64,000 nucleotides of DNA from Siminovitchia acidinfaciens (GCF_003605385.1 NZ_QYTV02000006.1:35225-99224), one strand, 5' to 3'. Shown: positions 34,822-49,304, numbered from the stretch's first letter. Numbers and translations are program-made. The notes: generated from the letters alone by a model not told the origin.

Positions 34822-35320
34822 ATTTTTTTATAATGCCAGGATCAAGACTAATAATTTAAGCAGGAGTGATACGAAACAATGCTTAGTTTATTGTATTCCA
34901 CTTCAATAATTTTGCTAATGGCAGAGTGGAGGCTTATATTTGGTTTGGCTATATTAACGAGGTTTGGCCAGAATTGCTATTTTTCCGCGGGAACTAAGTA
35001 TTTGGATTATTTAAAGTTCACCAAAATAGATCAAGGAGAGCCTAAATATAGAAACTGGTCATTGGGAAACTTGTTCAACATAATGATCTCTCGGGAAAGA
35101 AATTTCAGGACGTCAGCTTTCGATCAAGCGAAAAAAATATAGAACGATAAACTTTTACCATATGACTTTACGAAATAAGACCGGAATTTTGTCAATCGAA
35201 GAAGTAAAAAAAGGGGGAAAGACCCTCTTGAAAGATTAAGAACGATAAACTGCCGATGGTAATTATTTTTAAATTCCGATTGATTTTGTTATCCTTATTG
35301 AGAGGAAAGGCCATTGTGCA
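34822..35320. other. Intergenic region upstream of aconitase
   Basis: About 500 bases with no confident gene. A frame of 87 codons at 34879-35142 begins with a hydrophobic stretch (LLYSTSIILLMAEWRLIFG). It has only a distant AGGAG (12 bases) and no recognisable family, so it may be a decayed gene or chance. The rest, AT-rich, leads into the aconitase promoter. Confidence 0.35.
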
Positions 35321-35384
35321 ATAAGGGAAACTTATTGATTTCAATAACTTTCTTATTATTTACTTATGTCCCAACATGTAATAT
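35321..35384 (+). promoter_or_regulatory. acnA promoter region with CcpC-type operator
   Basis: ATAA-GGGAAAC-TTAT at 35321-35335 is an exact ATAA-N7-TTAT dyad, the CcpC site known from B. subtilis citB. A TAATAT -10 candidate lies at 35379-35384. With a start near 35391 the dyad is centred near -63, and a TTAT half-site at 35364-35367 is near -27, the same arrangement as in B. subtilis (dyad about -66, half-site about -27). Repression in low citrate is therefore likely. Confidence 0.75.
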
Positions 35385-35470
35385 GATTAAATGGTGAGCA
35401 AAGCCAATTCCTATTGGGATTGGCAAATTGTGGTACGGCATTGAAACTATGATCAAAAGGGGTAATTGAA

Positions 35471-38188
35471 ATGGCAAAAACAAAAAACGACATTTTTAAC
35501 GCCCGCGCATCTTTTGAGCTTGATGGCAATCGTTATCATTATTATCGTTTGTCAGCCTTGGAAGATGAGGGAGTGGCATCAATCTCCCGTTTGCCATATT
35601 CCATTAAAGTACTTTTGGAATCTGTCCTCAGACAATATGACGGACGCGTGATTACAAAAGAGCATGTCGAAAATTTGGCAAAATGGGCAACAGGAGAAGT
35701 ACAGGATGGGGAAGTACCATTCAAACCATCGCGTGTCATTTTGCAGGACTTTACAGGGGTTCCGGCAGTAGTTGATTTGGCAGCATTAAGAAAAGCCATG
35801 TCAGACCTTGGCGGAGACGCAGAAAAAATCAATCCTGAAATTCCGGTTGACTTAGTAATCGACCATTCTGTCCAGGTTGATACGTATGGCTCTCCTCAAG
35901 CTCTTCAAGTGAACATGGATTATGAATTTGAGCGTAATGCAGAGCGCTATGAATTTTTGAGCTGGGCTCAAAAAGCATTTAAAAATTATCGTGCGGTTCC
36001 TCCTGCAACAGGAATTGTTCACCAGGTGAACCTTGAGTATCTTGCAAATGTGGTACATGCCATTGAAACTCCAGATGGAGATTATGAGGCATTTCCGGAT
36101 ACACTTGTTGGAACAGACTCCCATACAACAATGATCAATGGAATCGGTGTTCTTGGATGGGGTGTTGGAGGTATTGAAGCGGAAGCTGGAATGCTGGGAC
36201 AGCCGTCATACTTCCCAATTCCGGAAGTTGTAGGCGTTAAACTGACTGGCGAGTTGCCAAATGGAGCAACAGCAACTGACTTGGCATTAAAAGTAACGAA
36301 TGTTCTCCGTACACATGGTGTCGTAGGAAAGTTTGTTGAGTTCTTTGGAGACGGTGTAGCAACATTGCCGCTTGCGGATCGTGCCACTGTTGCCAACATG
36401 GCTCCTGAGTACGGTGCTACATGCGGATTCTTCCCTGTAGATGAAGAAACTTTGAACTATCTTCGTTTGACCGGACGTCCTGAAGAGCAAGTTAAGCTTG
36501 TAGAAAAATATTTGCGTGAGAACGATATGTTCTTCACTGTCGATAAAGATGAGCCTGTATACAAAGATATCGTTGAAATCAATCTTTCTGAGATTGAAGC
36601 AAATCTTTCTGGGCCAAAACGTCCGCAGGATTTGATTCCACTTTCTCAAATGCAGAGCACGTTCAAGGAAGCATTGAGTGCCCCTGTCAGCAACCAAAGC
36701 TTCGGTCTTGACCCTGCAGAAATCACTAAAGAGGTAAAAGTCAAATTTGACGACGGTTCCGAAGAAGCGATGAAAACAGGTGCGCTAGTAATTGCCGCCA
36801 TCACTAGCTGTACAAACACTTCCAATCCGTATGTCATGCTTGGGGCAGGATTGCTTGCGAAAAAAGCAGTTGAAAAAGGACTTCAAGTGCCTAAATACGT
36901 TAAAACATCCCTTGCACCAGGTTCCAAGGTGGTTACGGGATATTTGCGTGACGCTGGTTTAATGCCTTATTTATCCAAGCTCGGATTTGATTTGGTCGGT
37001 TACGGTTGTACAACATGTATCGGTAACTCAGGACCTTTGAAAGATGAAATTGAAAAGTCGATCATTGAAAATGATCTTCTAGTTACTTCTGTCCTTTCCG
37101 GTAACCGTAACTTCGAGGGCCGTATTCATCCGCTTGTTAAAGGAAACTACCTTGCATCACCTCCGCTTGTAGTTGCCTATGCTCTTGCAGGTACAGTCGA
37201 TATCGACCTAACCAAAGAGCCTGTAGGTAAAGATGCGGACGGAAACGATGTATTTATGAAAGATATCTGGCCAAGCAAAGAAGAAGTTGCCGAAGCTGTT
37301 AAAAATACAGTAACGCCTGAATTGTTCCGTAAAGAATACGAGCATGTATTCAGTGATAACAAACGCTGGAACGAAATTAAAACGAGCAACGAGCCGCTTT
37401 ACAGCTGGAATTCGGATTCAACATACATTCAAAATCCGCCATTCTTTGAGAACCTATCTAAAGAGTTGGCTACGATTGAACCGTTGAAGGATCTACGCGT
37501 TGTAGGTAAATTCGGTGATTCTGTAACAACTGACCACATTTCTCCGGCGGGGGCTATTGGAAAAGACACACCTGCAGGAAAATACTTGCTGGATAACGGT
37601 GTCCAACCACGTGAGTTCAACTCTTACGGATCACGAAGAGGAAACCATGAAGTAATGATGCGCGGTACATTCGCCAATATCCGTATTCGCAACCAGGTTG
37701 CTCCAGGTACAGAAGGTGGATTTTCCACATACTGGCCAACTGGAGAAGTCAGTTCTATGTACGATACATGCATGAAATACAAAGAGGACGGAACAGGGCT
37801 TGTTGTTCTGGCAGGAAAAGATTACGGAATGGGATCATCCCGTGACTGGGCTGCTAAAGGAACATACCTGCTTGGCATAAAAACTGTCATCGCTGAGAGC
37901 TATGAGCGTATTCACCGTTCAAATCTTGCTATGATGGGAGTACTTCCGTTGCAGTTTAAAAAAGGCGAAAATGCAGAAGTGCTTGGCTTGACAGGAAAAG
38001 AAGCCATCAATGTCCAAATCGATGAGAATCTAAAGCCTCGAGACATTGTAAAAGTTACTGCAGTCGCTGATGATGGAAGCAAAAAAGAGTTTGAAGCACT
38101 TGTACGCTTTGATTCCATTGTCGAAATCGATTATTATCGAAATGGTGGAATTCTGCCGTTAGTCCTTCGCGGTAAAATCGCTGAGTAA
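35471..38188 (+). CDS. acnA: Aconitate hydratase (aconitase A)
   Basis: Aconitase interconverts citrate and isocitrate in the citric acid cycle. In Bacillus the apo-form also binds RNA. The 905-residue chain has the AcnA/IRP1 length and all three cluster ligands: Cys in [10 protein letters not shown] and the pair in [12 protein letters not shown]. The swivel domain carries [10 protein letters not shown] and the C-terminal [27 protein letters not shown] precedes the ATG. The promoter shows a CcpC-type dyad. It is followed by a repeat fragment and terminator, then by the small spore-protein genes as in B. subtilis citB. Confidence 0.97.
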   Translation: MAKTKNDIFNARASFELDGNRYHYYRLSALEDEGVASISRLPYSIKVLLESVLRQYDGRVITKEHVENLAKWATGEVQDGEVPFKPSRVILQDFTGVPAVVDLAALRKAMSDLGGDAEKINPEIPVDLVIDHSVQVDTYGSPQALQVNMDYEFERNAERYEFLSWAQKAFKNYRAVPPATGIVHQVNLEYLANVVHAIETPDGDYEAFPDTLVGTDSHTTMINGIGVLGWGVGGIEAEAGMLGQPSYFPIPEVVGVKLTGELPNGATATDLALKVTNVLRTHGVVGKFVEFFGDGVATLPLADRATVANMAPEYGATCGFFPVDEETLNYLRLTGRPEEQVKLVEKYLRENDMFFTVDKDEPVYKDIVEINLSEIEANLSGPKRPQDLIPLSQMQSTFKEALSAPVSNQSFGLDPAEITKEVKVKFDDGSEEAMKTGALVIAAITSCTNTSNPYVMLGAGLLAKKAVEKGLQVPKYVKTSLAPGSKVVTGYLRDAGLMPYLSKLGFDLVGYGCTTCIGNSGPLKDEIEKSIIENDLLVTSVLSGNRNFEGRIHPLVKGNYLASPPLVVAYALAGTVDIDLTKEPVGKDADGNDVFMKDIWPSKEEVAEAVKNTVTPELFRKEYEHVFSDNKRWNEIKTSNEPLYSWNSDSTYIQNPPFFENLSKELATIEPLKDLRVVGKFGDSVTTDHISPAGAIGKDTPAGKYLLDNGVQPREFNSYGSRRGNHEVMMRGTFANIRIRNQVAPGTEGGFSTYWPTGEVSSMYDTCMKYKEDGTGLVVLAGKDYGMGSSRDWAAKGTYLLGIKTVIAESYERIHRSNLAMMGVLPLQFKKGENAEVLGLTGKEAINVQIDENLKPRDIVKVTAVADDGSKKEFEALVRFDSIVEIDYYRNGGILPLVLRGKIAE

Positions 38189-38424
38189 CAAGGAAAGCGC
38201 CTTGCGCTGGAGCTAGACAAGGAAATATTATCCACAGTGGTGGAATTATATAATTTTTAAGACGATAAAGAGCGAAAAGCCCTTTTCAAAGGAGCTTAAG
38301 CTAGACATTACATTCGAAACATCCTGCCATTATTGGCGGGATGTTTATTTTTTATCCAAAGAGTTTGAAAATTGGTTTAACTCATCTTATTTTAGGACAA
38401 TATATAGGTAAGGAGTGATCATAA
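38189..38424. repeat. Repeat fragment and acnA terminator
   Basis: GCGCTGGAGCTAGACA at 38205-38217 is the reverse of the dispersed repeat start. The terminator lies at 38318-38352: AAACATCCTGCC and GGCGGGATGTTT with T-rich tail. In B. subtilis sspO and sspP occupy this position on the other strand; I find no trace of them here. Confidence 0.6.
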
Positions 38425-38562
38425 ATGAAAAGAAACAGAAGCAAAACTTTTTTGGATTTGGTTGAGGAAAATAGACAGGCGCTGCTAAAGGATTTGGAGG
38501 CATTGGAAAGGATCGAGGATCGACTGGAAGAAAAGCATCTGAAACGGGGAAAAATTAGTTAA
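38425..38562 (+). CDS. FbpB-family small basic protein
   Basis: This 45-residue protein, MKRNRSKTFLDLVEENRQAL and onward, is basic and helical. It matches the FbpB family of small basic proteins that sits between citB and sspN in B. subtilis. There FbpB is Fur-controlled and helps the FsrA small RNA spare iron by repressing iron-rich enzymes. TAAGGAGTGA lies before the ATG. No clear Fur box was found in the short upstream region. It is adjacent to aconitase, an iron-sulfur enzyme and a natural target of iron sparing. Confidence 0.85.
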   Translation: MKRNRSKTFLDLVEENRQALLKDLEALERIEDRLEEKHLKRGKIS

Positions 38563-38615
38563 TCCACTCATATTTCTCACCCTTCGGGAAACAATGATAT
38601 TGAAGGGGGAGAAAT

Positions 38616-38759
38616 ATGGGCAATCCAAAAAGAGGTCAAGAAAATTTTACACCGGATCACCTTGGGGAAAAGTCCGTTGCCGTAGATGCAAACAAAGGTA
38701 AGAAAATGGCAGATAAAACAGGACAGCAACCGATCGTCATTCAGACAAAAGGGGAATAA
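38616..38759 (+). CDS. sspN: Small acid-soluble spore protein N
   Basis: SspN is a minor spore protein made in the forespore. The 47-residue sequence starts MGNPKRGQENFTPDHLG and ends QQPIVIQTKGE, matching the SspN pattern of Bacillus. GAAGGGGGAG precedes the ATG. The tlp gene follows after 32 bases, as in the B. subtilis sspN-tlp operon, where transcription depends on sigma-G. Confidence 0.93.
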   Translation: MGNPKRGQENFTPDHLGEKSVAVDANKGKKMADKTGQQPIVIQTKGE

Positions 38760-38791
38760 CATCATGACTTTTCTAAAGGGGGACAATGTCT

Positions 38792-39025
38792 ATGGCAAAT
38801 AACAGGCCCAAACCGGATGACCGCAGCGATAACGTGGAAAAGCTGCAGGAAATGGTTCATAATACGATTGAAAATATGGAAAAAGCAGAGGAAACAATGC
38901 AATTTTCTAATGAGGAACAAAAAGCTCAGATTGAACAAAAAAATGAGCGAAGAAGAGAAAGTATTCAGGGGATGCGTGAAGAAATTGAAGATGAAGCTGC
39001 ATCTCAAAATAATAATTACCAATAA
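38792..39025 (+). CDS. tlp: Small acid-soluble spore protein Tlp
   Basis: This 77-residue, highly charged, helical spore protein starts MANNRPKPDDRSDNVEKLQE, the Tlp signature. The middle EETMQFSNEEQKAQIEQKNERR is the conserved core. AAGGGGGAC lies upstream of two nearby ATGs; I use the second because it matches the family start. The name comes from a weak thioredoxin resemblance, and no redox Cys is present. It is co-transcribed with sspN and ends at a terminator. Confidence 0.93.
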   Translation: MANNRPKPDDRSDNVEKLQEMVHNTIENMEKAEETMQFSNEEQKAQIEQKNERRRESIQGMREEIEDEAASQNNNYQ

Positions 39026-39030
39026 ACACT

Positions 39031-39053
39031 GGCCGGCACTAGCCGGCTTTTAA
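39031..39053 (+). terminator. Intrinsic terminator of sspN-tlp
   Basis: GCCGGC-ACTA-GCCGGC followed by TTTTAATT. Confidence 0.85.
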
Positions 39054-39387
39054 TTATTCTTTAAGAAATTGTTGAATATTATAAAATACTTAAGTTGCGA
39101 AAAATGTAGCAGCTTTCACATTGTTTTTAAGTCTTGCTTCAGCTCCCCCTCGATGTCACAAGCACCAACGAAGCTTATTCATGATATGCCACAGCTTATT
39201 CACAGTAGCCTTGTTTAGCTCGTAGCACACTATTTGCTGAAAACCTGCCTTTTTGGGAATCGGCTTATTTGCCCCCGCTATGTAAGACGTATACGCTTTT
39301 ATTTCTATGCAATTAATTTAATTCCAGCAACCGGGGGTGTTAGAATAGACATAGATAGATACATATATTCAATTTGGGGTGGAATTC
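39054..39387. repeat. Repeat-containing gap
   Basis: About 330 bases without a gene. CTTCAGCTCCCCCTCGATGTCACAAGC near 39130 and GCTTATTTGCCCCCGC near 39263 are repeat-family phrases also found at 4961-5253. The last 50 bases are the yneP leader. Confidence 0.45.
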
Positions 39388-39825
39388 ATGATAATATCTG
39401 AAAAGACGATTGAAGTGCGCTATGCTGAAACAGATCAGATGGGCATTGTACATCATTCCAACTATATCGTTTGGATGGAGCTGGGCAGGACACAATTAAT
39501 TAAAGATTTAGGTTTTTCTTATGCGGAAATGGAAAAGGACGGAATCCTGGCTCCTGTCTTGGATGTCAAAGTTTCTTATAAAAAGCCTGTTACATACGGT
39601 GACATTGCAGTTATAAAAACTTGGATTGATTCATATGACGGTTTTAAAGTCATCTATGGATATGACATTGTGGACGAAAAAGGTGAACTGGCTGTCACAG
39701 GATTTACAAGCCATGTTTGCGTTAAAAAAGAGAGCTTTCGTCCAATTCGCCTGAAAAAAATGTTCCCAGACTGGCATGAAGCATATGAAAATGCGAAGAA
39801 AAAACAACAGCCTGAGGACGATTGA
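39388..39825 (+). CDS. Acyl-CoA thioesterase, YneP/YbgC (hot-dog) family
   Basis: This 145-residue hot-dog-fold thioesterase hydrolyses acyl-CoA esters. The signature VRYAETDQMGIVHHSNYIVWMELGR, seen here as its parts RYAETDQMG and HHSNY, contains the catalytic Asp. VSYKKPVTYGD and the later GFTSHVCV strands complete the fold. GGGGTGG places the start at 39388 and not at the GTG nine bases earlier. It corresponds to B. subtilis yneP, and yneQ follows directly. Confidence 0.92.
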   Translation: MIISEKTIEVRYAETDQMGIVHHSNYIVWMELGRTQLIKDLGFSYAEMEKDGILAPVLDVKVSYKKPVTYGDIAVIKTWIDSYDGFKVIYGYDIVDEKGELAVTGFTSHVCVKKESFRPIRLKKMFPDWHEAYENAKKKQQPEDD

Positions 39826-39826
39826 C

Positions 39827-40135
39827 ATGGCTTTTGGTATTTCAAAAGACGACCTGAGACATTGGAAATCTTCAATCGATGAAGGGAATATTGCCTTTAT
39901 TACTCACTTTTGGCTTGATGATCGTTTTCCCGATATGAAAACCGTAACAAAAGTCGGTTGTAAGGACTTGGACATGTTAGCGGCTTGGGGTGTAGGTTAC
40001 GGCTTGAAAAGAGAATGGATTCACATTAGGAAGGACGGCTATTCACATTTCGATCTTTTGGGAGAAAGGCAGCTGCATATTTTGAAGAAAGAGGGTAAGC
40101 TGGATCAGCTTTCCCTTCTTACAAAAATGAAATAA
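39827..40135 (+). CDS. YneQ-like conserved protein
   Basis: The 102-residue protein reads MAFGISKDDLRHWKSSIDEG. It has a conserved DDRFPDMKTVTKVGC segment and a C-terminal HFDLLGERQLHIL. It corresponds by position and size to B. subtilis yneQ, a gene of unknown function. GAGGACG within the yneP end serves as ribosome site, and the start lies one base after the yneP stop, so the two are coupled. It ends at a bidirectional terminator shared with yneR. Confidence 0.85.
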   Translation: MAFGISKDDLRHWKSSIDEGNIAFITHFWLDDRFPDMKTVTKVGCKDLDMLAAWGVGYGLKREWIHIRKDGYSHFDLLGERQLHILKKEGKLDQLSLLTKMK

Positions 40136-40171
40136 ATCAGGCAGAGGGTACGAACCCTCTGCCTGATTTTA
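40133..40171. terminator. Bidirectional intrinsic terminator
   Basis: AAATCAGGCAGAGGG pairs perfectly with CCCTCTGCCTGATTT around TACGAA. It lies between the convergent yneQ and yneR genes and touches the yneR stop codon. Confidence 0.92.
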
Positions 40172-40459
40172 CTTTTCGTAACTATATACTGGACCGTCAG
40201 TTTTCTCATCATAATTGACAATCAGGTTGTGATCCTGAAAATACCAGATATCCCTTTCCTCAATGAAAAAAGTAACACCGTCTTTATTAAGTGTTATACC
40301 AGGGTCCATAGGGTCTTCCTTATTCATTCCAAGTGAAAAACCCTCCTGAAGCGGGCTGGATCCACCATACCTGACGAAAAATCTAACGGTATCTCCTTTT
40401 TCCAGCAACAATTCATCTTTAAACCATTCAACAGCACGATCGCTTAACTTGATTTGCAT
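40169..40459 (-). CDS. HesB/YadR/YfhF family protein (YneR)
   Basis: The 96-residue protein has the HesB-like fold of A-type iron-sulfur carriers (IKLSDRAVEWFKDEL, RFFVRYGG), but the three cysteines of IscA/SufA are absent. It is therefore not a classical cluster carrier. It corresponds to B. subtilis yneR, which belongs to the Cys-less branch of unknown function. AAAAGAGGTGAG precedes the start on the minus strand. Confidence 0.88.
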   Translation of the reverse strand: MQIKLSDRAVEWFKDELLLEKGDTVRFFVRYGGSSPLQEGFSLGMNKEDPMDPGITLNKDGVTFFIEERDIWYFQDHNLIVNYDEKTDGPVYSYEK

Positions 40460-40492
40460 ATAAAGCTCACCTCTTTTTAAAAGCAGTTAATC

Positions 40493-41638
40493 CTACTTTA
40501 GGGATGTTTGCGGAATTTGCATAAATTGCTTAATGCTTTTACTGGTTTCCTCCGTTAATCCTTTTTCATTTGCCTCATCCAGTGGATAAACACGATAATT
40601 TTTAGTTCCCATACTTGCAGTAAACGTTGGGTGAAAATTGATTTCTTTTAAAGAAATCTTCTTTTTCCCGTCTGCTAATTCTTTTTCCACAAGTATTTCA
40701 GCCATTCCGCCAATGTCTTTATAGTTCCATTTCTGACCCGATAAAAAGTTACCAAGTGAGTATATGACTATTCCGGCCCCACCATCTTTTTTCTCAATCA
40801 TCTCCATCGGTTCAAGAACATGAGGGTGGTGTCCGAATATAATATCAGCCCCATTTTGGATAAACTCTTTAGCCAGGGTTTTCTGCATCTCTTTAGGGAT
40901 TCTCACATACTCATCCCCCCAATGAATAGAGAGTACTACAACATCTGCTTTTGATGTTGCTTCCTTTATGTCCAACAGTACTGTACTTCTATCAAGGGGA
41001 CTGACCAGATACTCTTTTCCATCAGGAACGGATAATCCATTAAAGTGCTCAGCATACGCCAGCACAGCAAACTTTATGCCGTTGACTGAAAGAATGCGCA
41101 TATCATCTTTATCTTTTGGGCTTTTATACATACCGGTATACGGCAAGTTCTTTGACCCGTAGTAGTCTATCGCACTTAATATTCCTGCTTCGCCTTTATC
41201 AAGGGAGTGATTATTGGCTGCAGTCACCATATCCACGCCTGCATCCATTAGGGCATCGACAATTTCTTGAGGGCTGTTAAACATCGGGTAACTGGAAATA
41301 CCTAGTTTTTCCCCTCCCGGAATAGATTCTTGATTGGCTATAAGTAAGTCAGGTTTCTGCAACATCGGCTTTACAGAAGCGAGCATGGGGGAGAAATCAT
41401 AGCCGTTGTTTGTTTTAGCATCTTCATATAAACGATCATGAATGAGAATATCGCCTACTCCAGCAATAATGGCTTCGGTTTTATAACTTTTTTCCTGTAA
41501 CCCACTTTTTCTGAATACTTGATTGGATAAATTTAATGGGCCAGCGGGTTCTTTTTTAGTCATGGTGTCATTCACAATGAAGCAAATAGCTATCAGAATC
41601 ACAAGCAGGCCTGTAATGATAAACAGTTTAGTCTTCAT
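40493..41638 (-). CDS. CapA family (PGA_cap) metallophosphatase-like protein
   Basis: This 381-residue membrane-anchored protein has one N-terminal helix (about 5-23) and an extracytoplasmic metallophosphatase-type domain. Metal-site motifs are GVGDILIHD, NQESIPGG, AANNHSLDKG, SIHWGDEY and FGHHPHVLEP. The family includes CapA/PgsA, needed for poly-gamma-glutamate capsule production, and many stand-alone homologues of unknown role. No pgsB or pgsC genes are near, so capsule synthesis is not implied. It lies between yneR and plsY, where B. subtilis as I recall it has no such gene. Confidence 0.88.
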   Translation of the reverse strand: MKTKLFIITGLLVILIAICFIVNDTMTKKEPAGPLNLSNQVFRKSGLQEKSYKTEAIIAGVGDILIHDRLYEDAKTNNGYDFSPMLASVKPMLQKPDLLIANQESIPGGEKLGISSYPMFNSPQEIVDALMDAGVDMVTAANNHSLDKGEAGILSAIDYYGSKNLPYTGMYKSPKDKDDMRILSVNGIKFAVLAYAEHFNGLSVPDGKEYLVSPLDRSTVLLDIKEATSKADVVVLSIHWGDEYVRIPKEMQKTLAKEFIQNGADIIFGHHPHVLEPMEMIEKKDGGAGIVIYSLGNFLSGQKWNYKDIGGMAEILVEKELADGKKKISLKEINFHPTFTASMGTKNYRVYPLDEANEKGLTEETSKSIKQFMQIPQTSLK

Positions 41639-41670
41639 TTAATCCTGTCCTTTAGAGCCGATATTTTATA

Positions 41671-42252
41671 TTAAATCCACGTCACTTTCGGTTCGGTTTT
41701 ATCCCGGATTCTTTTTAAATTTGCCCTATGGCGGTAAATGACAAATGTCTCGAAAGCCGCTACAACAGCTACCAGCAGCCAGTCTTGTAGAATAAGGCTG
41801 TAAATGATGCCGAATATACCTGCCATCATGGATGACAGGGAGACATATTTGGAAATTTTTAAAGTCAGGAAAAATGCTGCGACTAATACTACAAATAGAA
41901 TCGGATTATAACCTAGCAATACACCTGCAGATGTAGCGACTGCCTTCCCCCCGCGAAAGTTGGCAAAGACAGGGAAGCTATGGCCGATGACGGCAAACAT
42001 GCCAACCAACAGGGGATGGACATCCAGACCGAATATCATAGGGAGAAAAATAGTCACTGTGCCTTTTAAAATATCAGCAATCGTTACCGCGGCTCCCGCT
42101 TTTTTTCCAAGCGTACGGAAAGTGTTTGTACCGCCAAGATTCCCACTTCCGTGCTCTCTAATGTCTATCCCATAAAACAACTTACCGACAATAAGGCCGG
42201 AAGGGATAGATCCAATTAAATAAGATAATAAAAAAACTACGAAATAAAGCAT
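41671..42252 (-). CDS. plsY: Acyl-phosphate:glycerol-3-phosphate acyltransferase
   Basis: PlsY makes lysophosphatidic acid from acyl-phosphate in the first step of phospholipid synthesis. The 193-residue membrane enzyme has its three conserved cytosolic motifs: [11 protein letters not shown] (about 36-46), [19 protein letters not shown] (about 91-109) and [10 protein letters not shown] near the end. It corresponds to B. subtilis yneS and is divergent from yneT. Confidence 0.95.
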   Translation of the reverse strand: MLYFVVFLLSYLIGSIPSGLIVGKLFYGIDIREHGSGNLGGTNTFRTLGKKAGAAVTIADILKGTVTIFLPMIFGLDVHPLLVGMFAVIGHSFPVFANFRGGKAVATSAGVLLGYNPILFVVLVAAFFLTLKISKYVSLSSMMAGIFGIIYSLILQDWLLVAVVAAFETFVIYRHRANLKRIRDKTEPKVTWI

Positions 42253-42420
42253 GAGATATTGCCCCTTTGTTCAAAATATACGATACATTTGCTTTTTCAT
42301 TGTACCATGATAGTGAATAAAATAAGTAAGATTTCTTGCAAATCTATTGATGGCGCTTGCATCAAAAGAAATAGTGACATACGATAGTATTAAGAGATAC
42401 GATATAAGGGAGGCTAATCC

Positions 42421-42834
42421 ATGGCAATTGAAAATCCCAGCAGGGAAGAGATGGGTAAAATTTTAAAAAAAGCAAAACGCATAGCAGTCGTCGGATTGAG
42501 TGACAACCCAGAACGGACATCTTACAGCGTATCAGAAGCAATGAAGGAGTCCGGTTATGAAATCATACCAGTTAATCCGAATGTAGACGAAGTTTTTGGG
42601 GTCAAGGCAGTCTCTTCATTAAAGGAAATTGATGGACATGTGGATATAGTTAACATATTTAGACGCTCCGAGTTTCTTCCTGAACTTGCAAAAGAGTTTG
42701 TGGAAATTGATGCGGATGTATTTTGGGCGCAGCTTGGCGTAGAAAATGAAGAGGCTTATCAGTTTTTGAAAGACAAAGGATGTACGGTGATCATGAACCG
42801 CTGTATCAAGGTAGAACATTCATTGACCCGATAA
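42421..42834 (+). CDS. CoA-binding domain protein (YneT)
   Basis: This 137-residue Rossmann protein of the CoA-binding family has a nucleotide loop VVGLSDNPERTSYSVS (about 25-40), PVNPNVDEVFG, and a C-terminal WAQLGVENEEAYQFL with the last strand CTVIMNRCIKVEH. Family members bind CoA, but their reaction is unknown. AAGGGAGG precedes the ATG. It is the B. subtilis yneT equivalent, upstream of parE. Confidence 0.92.
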   Translation: MAIENPSREEMGKILKKAKRIAVVGLSDNPERTSYSVSEAMKESGYEIIPVNPNVDEVFGVKAVSSLKEIDGHVDIVNIFRRSEFLPELAKEFVEIDADVFWAQLGVENEEAYQFLKDKGCTVIMNRCIKVEHSLTR

Positions 42835-42864
42835 AAAACAAGCGCAGCCAGCGCTTGTTTTTTT
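42832..42864 (+). terminator. Intrinsic terminator
   Basis: AAACAAGCGC pairs with GCGCTTGTTT around AGCCA, with long A and T flanks. Confidence 0.9.
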
Positions 42865-47857
<4,993 letters not shown>

Positions 47858-47861
47858 TGTC

Positions 47862-47899
47862 AAAAGACAGTCCTTGAGTGATGAAAGGACTGTCTTTTT
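47862..47899 (+). terminator. Intrinsic terminator of parEC
   Basis: AAAAGACAGTCCTT pairs with AAGGACTGTCTTTT and is followed by further T. Confidence 0.92.
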
Positions 47900-48159
47900 G
47901 TTTAAGAGTTTTAATCCGTCGTTATTTCAGCGCTTGTCACCCCTGAGCAGCCGCCTTCCGCTTTTCTAATGTCCAGCTCCGACGCCTATCGACTAGCAGA
48001 CTTCGCGGACTCTTCCTACGATAAGTCAACATCGCTCCGCTGCGCTTCGCGTGTTTCCTTTATCTCGTCAGAGCCACTCCAGTCTGTACGTCGATGGACA
48101 GGCGTCTCCGCTTTTCTATAATCATTTTGCCTTTTTTCTAATAAGTTATAAATATACTA
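47900..48159. repeat. Dispersed repeat copy upstream of argC
   Basis: GCGCTTGTCACCCCTGAGC near 47930 and TAATGTCCAGCTCCGACGCC near 47967 match the repeat family. GACAGGCGTCTCCGCTTTTCT near 48099 partly repeats it in inverse order. No gene is present. Confidence 0.6.
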
Positions 48160-48187
48160 TTGAATTTATTTTTATACATAGTATAAT
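48160..48187 (+). promoter_or_regulatory. arg operon promoter with candidate ARG box
   Basis: TTGAAT and TATAAT are separated by 16 bases. The spacer reads, on the other strand, ATGTATAAAAATAAATTCAA, which resembles the ArgR/AhrC ARG box (CATGAATAAAAATTCAA) with small insertions. A second weak half-site, GAATTACATCTTCATA, follows. Repression by arginine is likely. Confidence 0.65.
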
Positions 48188-48249
48188 GAATTACATCTTC
48201 ATATTAAAACGGAAAATATAGGTAAGTTTATATCAAGGAGTGGTTGTAA

Positions 48250-49284
48250 GTGAAAGCAGGAGTAATTGGAGCAACGGGATATGGGGGAGCTGAACTGCTC
48301 AGAATCTTGCAATCTCACCCACAGTTTAAAATTGAATCGGTCTATTCATCTTCACAGCAAGGTAAAAGCATTATAGAACATTATCCACATTTAACAGATG
48401 TTGTACCATTGACCCTGGAGGAGATTGATCCGGCAGCGATTGCGAAAAAAACAGATATCGTTTTTCTGGCTACACCTTCAGGAATTTCCACTGAAATTGC
48501 ACCGGCCCTGTTAAAGGAAGGATGCACGGTCATTGACTTATCGGGAGACTTCCGATTGAAAAACATACATGATTATGAAAAATGGTATAGGAAAACACCA
48601 GCCCCACAGGAATGGGTCGACAAAGCGGTTTATGCGATGCCTGAGCTCAATCGTTCGGACATCAAGGATACAAAATTCATATCCAATCCAGGGTGCTACC
48701 CTACGGCGACGCTACTTGGGCTGGCCCCGATTGTACAAAATGGTCTGATAGAAGAAAGCTCAATCATTATTGATGCAAAATCGGGTGTATCCGGAGCTGG
48801 ACAAACAGCGTCTTTCCATACAATTTACAATGAACTTAATGAAAATTTTAAAATATATAAAGTGAATGCCCACCAGCATATACCTGAGATTGAGCAGATG
48901 CTTTCGGGGTGGGGCTATGAATCTCCCATTTCGTTCAATACTCACCTTGTCCCAATGACAAGAGGGATCATGACAACGATTTATGCTTCATTAAAATCTA
49001 ACGTAAGCCAAGAAGAATTAATTAAAGTTTATAACGAGTTTTACAAGGAGGAGCCGTTTATAAGAGTTCGTAAAAACGGTAATTTCCCTGCTACAAAAGA
49101 GGTTTATGGTTCCAATTATTGCGATATGGGTATTGGGGTAGACACGCGCACAGGGAGAGTGACCATCGTTTCGGTCATTGATAATCTGATGAAAGGCGCT
49201 GCGGGCCAGGCAGTTCAAAATGCAAACATCCTATGCGGATTTGATGAAACTGCAGGACTTCATTTTACACCCGTTTATCCATAG
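48250..49284 (+). CDS. argC: N-acetyl-gamma-glutamyl-phosphate reductase
   Basis: ArgC reduces acetylglutamyl phosphate to the semialdehyde in ornithine synthesis. The 344-residue protein has the NADP loop GVIGATGYGGAELLR at the N-terminus and the catalytic Cys in SNPGCYPTA (about 146-154). The catalytic His lies in NAHQHIPEIEQ. The start is a GTG with AAGGAGTGG upstream. It opens the arginine operon; argB follows after 20 bases, with no argJ between them. Confidence 0.96.
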   Translation: MKAGVIGATGYGGAELLRILQSHPQFKIESVYSSSQQGKSIIEHYPHLTDVVPLTLEEIDPAAIAKKTDIVFLATPSGISTEIAPALLKEGCTVIDLSGDFRLKNIHDYEKWYRKTPAPQEWVDKAVYAMPELNRSDIKDTKFISNPGCYPTATLLGLAPIVQNGLIEESSIIIDAKSGVSGAGQTASFHTIYNELNENFKIYKVNAHQHIPEIEQMLSGWGYESPISFNTHLVPMTRGIMTTIYASLKSNVSQEELIKVYNEFYKEEPFIRVRKNGNFPATKEVYGSNYCDMGIGVDTRTGRVTIVSVIDNLMKGAAGQAVQNANILCGFDETAGLHFTPVYP

Positions 49285-49304
49285 GTTATGGAGGATGAAA
49301 AACA

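Noticed and set aside
34879-35142. Plus-strand frame of 87 codons with a hydrophobic start
   Set aside because: The only AGGAG lies 12 bases away, no family is recognised and no terminator follows. It is mentioned in the intergenic entry but not called.
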